A DNA stretch of 64,000 nucleotides from Christiangramia sp. (GTDB taxonomy: Bacteria > Bacteroidota > Bacteroidia > Flavobacteriales > Flavobacteriaceae). Shown in pieces: positions 52,446 to 61,184 of the stretch. The notes beneath the pieces were generated by a model. That model did no database searches. It was given only the letters and a program-made list of their open reading frames with translations, and was not told the DNA's origin. The DNA lies in NCBI RefSeq assembly GCF_029937855.1, contig NZ_JAPYPC010000016.1, positions 1 to 64,000 on the forward strand. Reading direction: 5' to 3'. Both the position numbers and the translations under genes were made by a program. How positions within the stretch are numbered: position 1 is the first letter of the stretch; the number at the start of each line of letters is the position of its first letter.

Positions 52446-55400
52446 TTAGGATTTATTTTCGGTTTGAATAGCTATATTTCTAATGATTGTATCAAGTTCT
52501 TTTGCTGAAGTTAAAATATTATCTAATATTTCATCACTATTATCCAGGTCATCTTTATAATTGAGTAGTAAATCTACCAAACCCATCACTTTAGCAAGGG
52601 GTGCCCGTACTACATGAGATTGTGTCCAGGCAATCTCTTTCAACTTCCTGTTATGATTTTCAATATCGATTAGATGTTGTTTTCTTTGCGTGATATCCTG
52701 CATTGAACCAATTATACGCTTAGGATCTTTATTTTTATCTAATAGGAGATAACTTCTATCTAAAATATATTTGTAAGAACCATCTGCACATCTAAAACGA
52801 TATTCAATGGTAAGATACTTCAAACCTTCCTTCTGCATTTTTTGAGCAAGGGATTTAACGTGGCCATAATCGTCTGGATGTATTTTACTGCTCCACCATT
52901 CTCCAGTGTAGATGCCTGTATCACTCGTATAACCAAACAATTCAGATGCTACCTCACTAACTTTCATTTCATCCTTCTGAATATCATAGTCGGTAATAAG
53001 GTCACTAGTAGCCTTAGCTACAATATCATAGCGCCGTAAACTATCCAATAGTTTTCTTTCCTGCTCCATAGATTGAGTGATATCCCGGGAATTCATCACG
53101 ATACCTCCTACAGCCGTATCATCACTTAAATTTGTAATAATAGTCTCGATCCAACTCCATTGATTTCTAGCATTTTTAACCCTATAAGATGGTAATTGAA
53201 TCCTTTTCTGCGTTTGTAGCTGTTCTAAATGAGGTTCTATAGCTTTAAAATCCTTTTCAGCAATATAATCTTTGAAATTGGTACCATTCATTTCAGCAGG
53301 TTCTAAACCAAAGACCGTTTTAGAAGCCGGGCTGTTATAAATATAATTATAATCTTTATCTACAATTGAAATAAGATCAGAACCTTCCTGAACAAGAGCT
53401 TTGAACCTTTTCTCACTATTCAATAATTTTTGCTCAGCATATATGCGTGCAGTCACATCCTTGATTAGGGATATTCTTGCCTGTTGCCCATCGAATATGA
53501 TAGGGCTACTATTCACATTTACAAAAATGCGTCCCCCATCCTTTTTCTTATGTTCTACCTTAACCTGAAAGAAATTATTAAAGTTATTGGAAACTACTGC
53601 TTCAATTCTATCTGCCTGTTTAGGCGCCCACAAATCTCGAACGGTCATTTTTAGAAATTCCGCCTCTTTAAATCCATATAGCTCTATAGCTGCTTTATTG
53701 ACTTTTAAGAACTTTAATTGCTGCCTGTCTAAAACCCACATGGGCAGAGGACTATCATCAAACAGGCTTTTATATTTCTGTTCAGAATCTTTCAGTTTTC
53801 TCTGAACTTCTTTTCTTTCAGTTATAATTCGAGATAAATCTTCGTGTACATTTTTAAGTGGAGTTATATCGGCACCGTAGATAAACACAACATTTTCTTC
53901 AGAAAAATACCTGGAGAAACGCCATGAAATCCAGAGATAATTACCATCTTTCGTTAAACATCTTAGTGCAAGGTCTGGAGTATCTATAGATAAATCCTTA
54001 ATAGCTCTACCAACTCTTGCACGGTCTTTAGGATTGATAATCTCTGAAAAAGGTTTCGTTAATATTTCACATTCTGAAAAACCGAATTTATCTATAAACG
54101 AAGGATTTATTTTTTGAACAAATCCATCTTTCCCAATCACGGCAATTAGGTTTGGTGAATACTGAAAAAAATCATTTAATTGATCCTGGCTCCTTTTTCT
54201 CTCAATAGCTGAAGCAATTTGTAAGGTAATATCCCCTAACATAGCCTCTTCCAATTTTTTATTATTGCTAATAGAGCCTAAACAAAAAAGAGAAATTAAT
54301 TTACCCTGAAAAATTATTGGAATTCCAACCGCAGATTTAATGGATTCCTTATCATTCAATACCATATTTTCTAGTAATCCGGTTCCGTCATTCTCCCTTA
54401 AAACCTCTACTTTTTCAGACTGCCATACTTTTCCCGGCAGGCCTTCGCCCTTCAAATAATAGTTTCCGGTATTTCTTTTATTTGATAGGTCTTCAGATAA
54501 AGGCCAAAAAGCCGTTCGAATTAATTTTTCACTATTTAAACTCACCTTATAGGCCTCTGCGTAGTCAAAACCCAGATCTTTGCAGAAAATTTTTAAAGTC
54601 TTGACCATTGCTTCCTCAAAAGTAGGTTTGCCTCCAAATGCCTTAATAATCTTTAAGATTAATTCCTGATTTTTATTCTGAAGATAGGTTTGGGTAATAT
54701 CCCTGGCTATACCTACTAAACCAATAATTTCATCAGCATCGTTCTTTAAAGGCACTTTAGTAAGTAAAACCATTTCCTGCTTCCCATCAATATTCGTGAT
54801 TAAATCTGGTCGGTTAATAACAGGTTTTCCGCTCTTCATAACCCGCTCATTATCTTCAATTATCTCACTGGCTCTAGTTGGCTCAAAATAATCCCGAGGG
54901 GAATAACCTTTTCTACTTTCATCAGTAGATTGACCTAACATTTGGATAGAAAACTTCTTGTTGGTCAAAATTGATTTATGCTCTTTATCTTTTACAAAGA
55001 TATAATCTGGAATGTTATCAATAATTGCCCGAAGCATTTGACGTTCTTCAGCTACAGTATTCTCGGCCTGCTTTTGTTTGGTGATGTCTTTGGCAATTCC
55101 GTAAACTCCAATAATATCCCCATAATAAAAAATGGGAAAATTATTCACTTGCAGAAACCTTTTATTATTCCTGGTGCTGACAAAATTTGTGAAATAGGAC
55201 TGAGGTTTTCCATTTACTGCATTAGAAAATTTTTCAAGTACCATGGAATGGTCTTCCCGCGGGATTAGTGGCAGAAAATGCATATCCAGTAATTCTTCAA
55301 TAGATGTTTCGGCTAATTTGGCAGAAGCCGCATTGGCATTCACAAAATTACCTTCCAGATCAAATGAAAAAACAGCATCTGGATTGTTATAAAATAGGTT

Positions 55401-55784
55401 AGAGTAAATTTGCCTATTATACTCTAATTCATTTTCTATCTCTTTTGTAAGTGAAGATTTTTTTGTGGGTATTTCTTTAATAAAAATGGAAACCTTATTT
55501 ATGTTTCCATCAGGATCCAGGACGGGCGAAAAATACCATTCTAGCTTAAGATTATCTTCATATTCTAAAACAAGTGATTGAAATTGAGCCTTTCGACATA
55601 AATCTAATTTTTCCTGAATTTCGGGATTCGGTAAGAAATCAGAAAACACTTTTCCGTAGCTCAACTGAATGTTGTACAGATTTTTGAAAAGGCTTTCAGC
55701 AGCTTTATTATAAGCTACTATTCCTTTGGCATAACATACTGTTATGAAAGCCTCCTGATGTATACTGGAAGTTTCCCTGTTCAA
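52446..55784 (-). CDS. multi-PAS/GAF sensor with phosphoacceptor helix but no ATPase domain
   Basis: The product is 1112 residues, cytoplasmic by sequence (no signal or clear membrane helix). About seven PAS domains are visible, the first at 1-110 (CYAKGIVAYNKAAESLF), others near 130, 255, 545, 675, 805 and 930, with a GAF domain at about 375-530 (LKIFCKDLGFDYAEAYKV; GLPGKVWQSEKVEVL). After the last PAS a HisKA-like helix reads WTQSHVVRAPLAKVMGLVDL with His1057. The protein stops 55 residues later, so the usual HATPase_c domain is absent. No in-frame continuation exists, and the intergenic gap of 24 bp leaves no room for it. A free receiver gene follows, so phosphate must come from elsewhere. 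Confidence 0.85.
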   Translation of the reverse strand: MNRETSSIHQEAFITVCYAKGIVAYNKAAESLFKNLYNIQLSYGKVFSDFLPNPEIQEKLDLCRKAQFQSLVLEYEDNLKLEWYFSPVLDPDGNINKVSIFIKEIPTKKSSLTKEIENELEYNRQIYSNLFYNNPDAVFSFDLEGNFVNANAASAKLAETSIEELLDMHFLPLIPREDHSMVLEKFSNAVNGKPQSYFTNFVSTRNNKRFLQVNNFPIFYYGDIIGVYGIAKDITKQKQAENTVAEERQMLRAIIDNIPDYIFVKDKEHKSILTNKKFSIQMLGQSTDESRKGYSPRDYFEPTRASEIIEDNERVMKSGKPVINRPDLITNIDGKQEMVLLTKVPLKNDADEIIGLVGIARDITQTYLQNKNQELILKIIKAFGGKPTFEEAMVKTLKIFCKDLGFDYAEAYKVSLNSEKLIRTAFWPLSEDLSNKRNTGNYYLKGEGLPGKVWQSEKVEVLRENDGTGLLENMVLNDKESIKSAVGIPIIFQGKLISLFCLGSISNNKKLEEAMLGDITLQIASAIERKRSQDQLNDFFQYSPNLIAVIGKDGFVQKINPSFIDKFGFSECEILTKPFSEIINPKDRARVGRAIKDLSIDTPDLALRCLTKDGNYLWISWRFSRYFSEENVVFIYGADITPLKNVHEDLSRIITERKEVQRKLKDSEQKYKSLFDDSPLPMWVLDRQQLKFLKVNKAAIELYGFKEAEFLKMTVRDLWAPKQADRIEAVVSNNFNNFFQVKVEHKKKDGGRIFVNVNSSPIIFDGQQARISLIKDVTARIYAEQKLLNSEKRFKALVQEGSDLISIVDKDYNYIYNSPASKTVFGLEPAEMNGTNFKDYIAEKDFKAIEPHLEQLQTQKRIQLPSYRVKNARNQWSWIETIITNLSDDTAVGGIVMNSRDITQSMEQERKLLDSLRRYDIVAKATSDLITDYDIQKDEMKVSEVASELFGYTSDTGIYTGEWWSSKIHPDDYGHVKSLAQKMQKEGLKYLTIEYRFRCADGSYKYILDRSYLLLDKNKDPKRIIGSMQDITQRKQHLIDIENHNRKLKEIAWTQSHVVRAPLAKVMGLVDLLLNYKDDLDNSDEILDNILTSAKELDTIIRNIAIQTENKS

Positions 55785-55841
55785 GTTTTAAATAAATAGA
55801 TTTAGGCTTGTGGAAAGTACAAAAAAATAATTAGTCTACAT

Positions 55842-57206
55842 CTAAAAAATGTTTTTGGAAAAATTAATGCCTATTCCAAAATTAGAGTTTTCATATGATT
55901 TAATATCAGCCCCTAACTGAGCTTTTAAAATATAATCAGTATTGATTAATTCCAATTCCAAAAGGGTAGAAAAAACCTCTCTGGTCTCAGCGAAAAAAGA
56001 ATCTTTAACTCCATAATTCTTGCGGTAGCTCAAAAGAAAGCGATAGGGGAACTCATCGAAGGCTTTGCCCTTCAAACCTAAATGATGAACGGTTAGAATA
56101 TTTGTGCCAATCCTAAATCTATTATCTTCATTCAACAAAATAAAAGGAACTCCAATTACCTGGTTTCTATAGGTCCATCCAGAACGATAGAGATTATTAT
56201 TGAAATAATTATCTGCGCCATCTACCTCTGAACTTACACGACTTCGACTTTGATTTTTTGTGTAATAAAATTCGTACATTAAAGCTTTTAACCAGGAACT
56301 TCCCCAGAATGTATCTCGATTATCCTCAAAATATACCGCATATCGTCCATCAGGAAAGTTTCCTCCTTTCATTCCTGAAGCATCTTCAAATATGTGATTA
56401 TAAAGAAATTGAAAATCAACATCCCTGATTTTGGTTTGTAATTTTATCTCATAACTACCAATTTGATTACCAAGGGCATTTGCTTCTTCTCCCCCTGCTA
56501 TCTCATTTTCGCTGGCCATTCCTGTAAAAATTCTGGTATAAGCTTCAAAAGAACCTGGTAGTTCCCCAAACTCTTCAGAATAACCTGCCCATTGAACAAA
56601 ATGCTGACCTCCTAAAGAAATTTGGAAATCATTTTTGCTTCTATACACTATATGACCGCTTTTATGGTGCAAACGAGTATCTTCAATAAATCGATCATCA
56701 TCCATTATATATTCTTCCAGGCTGACCATGAAGCCTAAACCGTGGTCCCCTTTAATAAACAAAGGATCTGTAGTAAAAAACCTGATGCCAGGCAAGGGAG
56801 AAGCATTTAAACTCCACAAGATATTTTCATTGGATGCACTAAGGTTTTGGAATAAATCTTTGCGTTGCTTTTTTCCAAGAACGATACCTACTTTAGGAGA
56901 TGAATAAGAGAAATAGGCTTCATCCAATTTGAATCCATCCTCGTAACCATCTTTAAAAAAACTTCCCAAACCAAATTCTGCCTTTCTTTCACCTTCAAAG
57001 TCTATCGTTGCTTTATATGAAAGCAATCCCGAAAAATGTGTTTTTTCATCGACCCGTCCACGACTATTAGTATGCATCCAAAAGGGAGATTCTTTACCAG
57101 AAAATAATTGCGCCTGACCTTCATAATTTAAATCATAAAAAACCTGACTAAAGCCATGTGTAAGACTTACAATATAAAAAATAAAGATTAGAATATAAAT
57201 TCTCAT
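55842..57206 (-). CDS. capsule assembly Wzi-family outer-membrane protein
   Basis: The product is 454 residues with a signal peptide (1-20, ending HGFSQ). The pattern of alternating short amphipathic strands and aromatic ends suggests a beta-barrel. Early strands FYDLNYEGQAQLFSGKESPF and FWMHTNSRGRVDE fit the family. Wzi anchors or organises capsule on the outer membrane. It lies beside the CpsB, Wzc and Wza genes, which confirms the capsule context, though it is on the far side of the divergent cpsB gene. Confidence 0.78.
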   Translation of the reverse strand: MRIYILIFIFYIVSLTHGFSQVFYDLNYEGQAQLFSGKESPFWMHTNSRGRVDEKTHFSGLLSYKATIDFEGERKAEFGLGSFFKDGYEDGFKLDEAYFSYSSPKVGIVLGKKQRKDLFQNLSASNENILWSLNASPLPGIRFFTTDPLFIKGDHGLGFMVSLEEYIMDDDRFIEDTRLHHKSGHIVYRSKNDFQISLGGQHFVQWAGYSEEFGELPGSFEAYTRIFTGMASENEIAGGEEANALGNQIGSYEIKLQTKIRDVDFQFLYNHIFEDASGMKGGNFPDGRYAVYFEDNRDTFWGSSWLKALMYEFYYTKNQSRSRVSSEVDGADNYFNNNLYRSGWTYRNQVIGVPFILLNEDNRFRIGTNILTVHHLGLKGKAFDEFPYRFLLSYRKNYGVKDSFFAETREVFSTLLELELINTDYILKAQLGADIKSYENSNFGIGINFSKNIF

Positions 57207-57283
57207 GGGTTTGATCTAGGAACACTGCAAATATTACTAATAAGAATTAAAATTATGTAATTTTGAAAGGTAAAATAGGAAGG

Positions 57284-58015
57284 ATGCTGTCAATATTTCG
57301 AAAGAATACATATTTAGTGGATTTACTAGAAGGTATAACAGATTTTCACAATCATATATTGCCTGGAATCGATGATGGAGCTAAAACTGTAGAGGAATCC
57401 CTAGAACTAATTAGAGAATTTGAGAATATAGGAATACAAGATTTTGTGTTTACCCCTCATGTTATGAACGACTACTATCCGAATACTCCCAGCTCCATCC
57501 AGGCCGCATTTGATAAATTGAAATCAAATATTCCAGAGTCCGTCAGCTTAAATTATTCTGCGGAGTATATGATGGATCAGTTCTTTATGGAAAATATAGA
57601 AAAAGGATCCTTATTACCCATTGTAAAAAATAAGGTCCTTGTTGAAATGTCTTATTTTCAACCTCCCATTAACCTAAATCAAATATTATTTAAACTGCAG
57701 AATAATTCCTTTTCACCAATTTTAGCTCATCCTGAAAGATATGTTTATTGGCATTCAAAAGATCTAGAAAAATTTAAAGATATACGATCCAGGGGTTGCA
57801 GTTTACAACTTAATATGCTCTCTCTTTCTTCACATTATGGATCTGGAATTCAAAAAATGGGGTTCCGCTTGATTGAAAACAACATGATAGATTATATATG
57901 CAGTGATGCACATAAATTTAACCATATAGAAAAATTAAGAACAATTAAAATTTCTAAAAAGCATCATGCTATGCTTAATCAAATTATTGAAAATAATATA
58001 CAGTTATTTAAATAA
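57284..58015 (+). CDS. PHP-family tyrosine-protein phosphatase (CpsB/YwqE)
   Basis: The product is 243 residues from ATG 57284; an upstream TTG at 57263 is unlikely. The metal-binding start is DFHNHILPGIDDGAKTVEES (about 20-39), with further metal ligands in FTPHVMNDYY, ILAHPERY and CSDAHKF. This is the Mn2+-dependent PHP phosphatase that dephosphorylates the Wzc-type BY-kinase. The gene faces the Wzc gene and their 3' ends overlap by 12 bp, and it is divergent from Wzi. Sharing a locus with the kinase supports the kinase/phosphatase pair that controls capsule polymerisation and export. Confidence 0.87.
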   Translation: MLSIFRKNTYLVDLLEGITDFHNHILPGIDDGAKTVEESLELIREFENIGIQDFVFTPHVMNDYYPNTPSSIQAAFDKLKSNIPESVSLNYSAEYMMDQFFMENIEKGSLLPIVKNKVLVEMSYFQPPINLNQILFKLQNNSFSPILAHPERYVYWHSKDLEKFKDIRSRGCSLQLNMLSLSSHYGSGIQKMGFRLIENNMIDYICSDAHKFNHIEKLRTIKISKKHHAMLNQIIENNIQLFK

Positions 58016-60406
58016 TCTTTTTTTTAGGCGATCCCACCTACTTTCTTCATCAGCTCCATAGCCATAGCCATAGCCATAAGAATAGCCGTATTGCGCTCCA
58101 TAAGAAAACTTAGAATAATCCACATCATTTAATATTACTGCCAGACCTTTAAGTTTACCCTGCTTTTTCAAATCTTTTGGGAAATCTAAAAACTTTTTTT
58201 CTGTAAAATCAGCTCTGGTTACATATAACGTATAATCTGCCAGTTGACTTATTAATAAGGTATCGGTAACAATCATTGCTGGTGCAGTGTCTACGATTAC
58301 GTAGTCATATTTCTTTCTAGACAGTTCTATTAATTCCTCCATCCGGTCGTTCATTAAGAGTTCGGCAGGATTTGGTGGGATTGGGCCAGAAAGTATTACG
58401 TCTACCTCTATTTCATTTTCTTTTGTAATGGAAGTCACATCGATAGCAGTGACATTATAATCATATAAATAGTCAGATAAACCTTTTTCTTTAGCTCCTG
58501 CAGTGGACTTTGTATATCTATGTAATTTCGGATTACGAATATCTGCACCTATTAATAGAACTTTCTTTCCTGAACTAGCAAGAGTTCGAGATAAGTTATA
58601 AGAAATAAATGTTTTTCCTTCACCTTTAACAGTAGAAGTAACAAAAATAACATCTCCTACATTTTTATCTTTATTTTGAATCAAATAAGCAAGATTAGTT
58701 CGTAATATCCTGAAAGATTCCGCTAAAGGTGATCTGTCGTTTAAATGAATTACATCATTTTGATCTGCTGTAATTCTTGGTACTTCTCCAATAAATGGAA
58801 CAGTTTTTATAAGAATTTGCAAATCTCCTTTATGATGAATTTTAGTATCTAGCAGATTTTTAAGAAAAATAATTCCTATTGGAATAACCAATCCAATTAT
58901 AAAACCAGCAATTAAAATAAGCCATGGTGCTGGATCTACAGGACGATCTAATGTAAAAGCAGAATCTACCACTCTGGCAACAGATGCTGTAGCCGCATAA
59001 GATATGGCAGCTTCTTCCCTACGTTGTAATAAAAACAGATAAAGTTGTTCTTTGATTTGCTGCTGGCGTTCAATACTCCTCATTCCTTTCTCAAGGCCCG
59101 GAAAATTCCGAAACCGTCCTTCTGCAACATTTTCACGCTGTCCCAATTCCCTTAATCTTACATTTAAAGACTCTCTGGTGCTGGCAATATTTTCGAAAAG
59201 ATTCCCTCGTAAAGAATCCAGTTGGTCAGAAAGTGCTTCTACAATAGGATTTTTTTCAGTACCTCCTTTTAGATACAAATTTCTTTCCATGACAAGGGTG
59301 TTATAGGAATTGATCAATCCGGAAATACCTCCTTCATTTATTCCAACCTCAGGTAGAAAATCATATTTATTTTGTTGCTTTAGCAGATCCTCAATAGAAC
59401 TTAGTAGCTGAAGTTGAGTTTCAAGATTAAATATTTCCTGTTCTGCTGCGGAAAATTTGGATTGAAATTCTGCAGCACCAGACTCCACATTCATGATACG
59501 ATTTTCGCGTTTAAAATCTGCTATCCCCCCTTCAACCGAATCTAATTCAGTTGTGATCATTTCTAGTCTCTCCTGTATAAATGCTGTTGTATTTTCAGCA
59601 ACCTCCTGCTTATCCTGCACACCTTCCTCATTAAAGCGATGCATCAATTTATTTAAGAAATCTTTCGATTTTCTACTGGATTCGTTAACGATATTTAATT
59701 CTAAAATATCCTTCGCCTTACCTTTAGGCGATATGGTTAAACTTGCTATAAGATTATTAGTTACTTCTTTAACGGGAGAAATTCTGATATTTACACTACT
59801 GGTCCTTTTGAAAGATCCTTCTTCGTTACCGGATCTGGGCAGAATTATAAATTCTAAATTCATTAGATTAACCACCTCTCCTATACTATGTTCCGCTGAA
59901 TAGTTTAATTCTTTATTTTCCAGTATATAAGTAGTATCTGAGGTAGGTGTAACAAAAATATTTAAAGAGGAATCATCCACTAATGAATCTTTAGAAATAA
60001 ATTCGATTAAAACAGGACTGGATTTATATGCTTCAACTGTAATAATATTACCTTCGATATAATATTCCACATTAAGATCCAGCTCTTCAACCACACTGGA
60101 TACCAATTGCTTTGATTTTAACTTTTCAATTTGGCTTTGTAAGCCATCATTATCTAAAGATAAAATAGTACCGCTCCCAGATGGCAACGCACTCATTACG
60201 TTATTTTCTTTTTCGTCCACTACAATCATGGTTGCAGTTGTACGAAATTTGGAGATAGTGTATCTATTATATAGATATGCGATTAGCCCCCCTATCAAAA
60301 AACCCAACAGGATCCACCGCCAATAGGCTAAATATTTATATAATTCCGCTTTAAGATCAAAATTAGATTCATTCTGCTCTTCTGAAAAGTCATTGAGTTC
60401 TTCCAT
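58004..60406 (-). CDS. wzc: polysaccharide co-polymerase / BY-type tyrosine autokinase (Wzc)
   Basis: The product is 800 residues. Two membrane helices (about 32-50 and 505-525) flank a periplasmic Wzz-type chain-length domain with long coiled coils. The C-terminal kinase domain has Walker A-like VTSTVKGEGKTFIS (about 590-603), the A' motif LLIGADIRNPKLHRY and a Walker B segment DYVIVDTAPAM. The tail is a Tyr/Gly cluster (SYGYGYGYG, about 775-785) that is the typical autophosphorylation site. It regulates export of capsule or exopolysaccharide with Wza and is reversed by CpsB. Confidence 0.92.
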   Translation of the reverse strand: MEELNDFSEEQNESNFDLKAELYKYLAYWRWILLGFLIGGLIAYLYNRYTISKFRTTATMIVVDEKENNVMSALPSGSGTILSLDNDGLQSQIEKLKSKQLVSSVVEELDLNVEYYIEGNIITVEAYKSSPVLIEFISKDSLVDDSSLNIFVTPTSDTTYILENKELNYSAEHSIGEVVNLMNLEFIILPRSGNEEGSFKRTSSVNIRISPVKEVTNNLIASLTISPKGKAKDILELNIVNESSRKSKDFLNKLMHRFNEEGVQDKQEVAENTTAFIQERLEMITTELDSVEGGIADFKRENRIMNVESGAAEFQSKFSAAEQEIFNLETQLQLLSSIEDLLKQQNKYDFLPEVGINEGGISGLINSYNTLVMERNLYLKGGTEKNPIVEALSDQLDSLRGNLFENIASTRESLNVRLRELGQRENVAEGRFRNFPGLEKGMRSIERQQQIKEQLYLFLLQRREEAAISYAATASVARVVDSAFTLDRPVDPAPWLILIAGFIIGLVIPIGIIFLKNLLDTKIHHKGDLQILIKTVPFIGEVPRITADQNDVIHLNDRSPLAESFRILRTNLAYLIQNKDKNVGDVIFVTSTVKGEGKTFISYNLSRTLASSGKKVLLIGADIRNPKLHRYTKSTAGAKEKGLSDYLYDYNVTAIDVTSITKENEIEVDVILSGPIPPNPAELLMNDRMEELIELSRKKYDYVIVDTAPAMIVTDTLLISQLADYTLYVTRADFTEKKFLDFPKDLKKQGKLKGLAVILNDVDYSKFSYGAQYGYSYGYGYGYGADEESRWDRLKKRLFK

Positions 60407-60410
60407 AAAA

Positions 60411-61184
60411 TTAGAGACTATTAATAAGTAAGTAGAGACTTATAATGGTAGTACCAATGGAAATTATTCCCTGATAACTTGAAAAGAATCCCGCTGACTT
60501 TACTTTTCTGTAAGATGGTTCAACATATACAATATCATTTTGTTTCAGATAAAAAAAAGGACTCTTAAAGAAATCTGTATCCGTCATATCTATATAGCCA
60601 ATTTTTTTAATACCATCCTCTTCCCTAATAATAGTAATATTCTCTCTTCTTCCATCATAGGTGATATCTCCAGACATAGCAAGTAATTCCGGCATTGCTA
60701 TACGCCCGTCCAGTATTTCAACTCTTCCTGGGCTTCCAACCTCTCCTAAAACGGTTACCTTAAAATTCATAATTCGAACATCCACAATCGGATCTTTAAC
60801 ATAGGTTTCTATTTCTTTTTCTAATTTTTTTTGAATTTGAGTCCTTGTCAATCCTTCCACCTTTATTTCTCCTAAAATAGGAAAATTTATAATCCCATCA
60901 GGACGAACCAAATAACCGTTAAGCGATGGATTTTGATTAACCCCGCCGCCTGTCTGTTGCCCCTGACCTCTCATTTGGAAAGGTTCAACAATTTCTTCAT
61001 TAATTGATGATGAAGATACGTTGATTCGAAGAACATCATTTTTCTCAATTTTAGGCTCGTATTCAAGAAGGTTTCTTTGCCCATTGAGAGATTCCTTTCC
61101 CTCATAGAAATAAACTATTTCGTCCTTTGTAGCACAACTATTCAAACTTAAAGCCAATAGCATTAAACAAATTACTCTATTCAT
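60411..61184 (-). CDS. wza: polysaccharide export outer-membrane lipoprotein (Wza)
   Basis: The product is 257 residues. The lipoprotein signal ends LNSCAT with Cys17. A Poly_export domain spans about 45-130 (KNDVLRINVSSSS; GYLVRPDGIINFPILGEI), followed by an SLBB-like segment (VTVLGEVGSPGRVEI) and a single C-terminal helix (about 235-255) that would cross the outer membrane. It forms the export channel working with Wzc, whose gene starts 4 bp downstream. Its start overlaps the dehydratase gene by four bases. Confidence 0.9.
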   Translation of the reverse strand: MNRVICLMLLALSLNSCATKDEIVYFYEGKESLNGQRNLLEYEPKIEKNDVLRINVSSSSINEEIVEPFQMRGQGQQTGGGVNQNPSLNGYLVRPDGIINFPILGEIKVEGLTRTQIQKKLEKEIETYVKDPIVDVRIMNFKVTVLGEVGSPGRVEILDGRIAMPELLAMSGDITYDGRRENITIIREEDGIKKIGYIDMTDTDFFKSPFFYLKQNDIVYVEPSYRKVKSAGFFSSYQGIISIGTTIISLYLLINSL

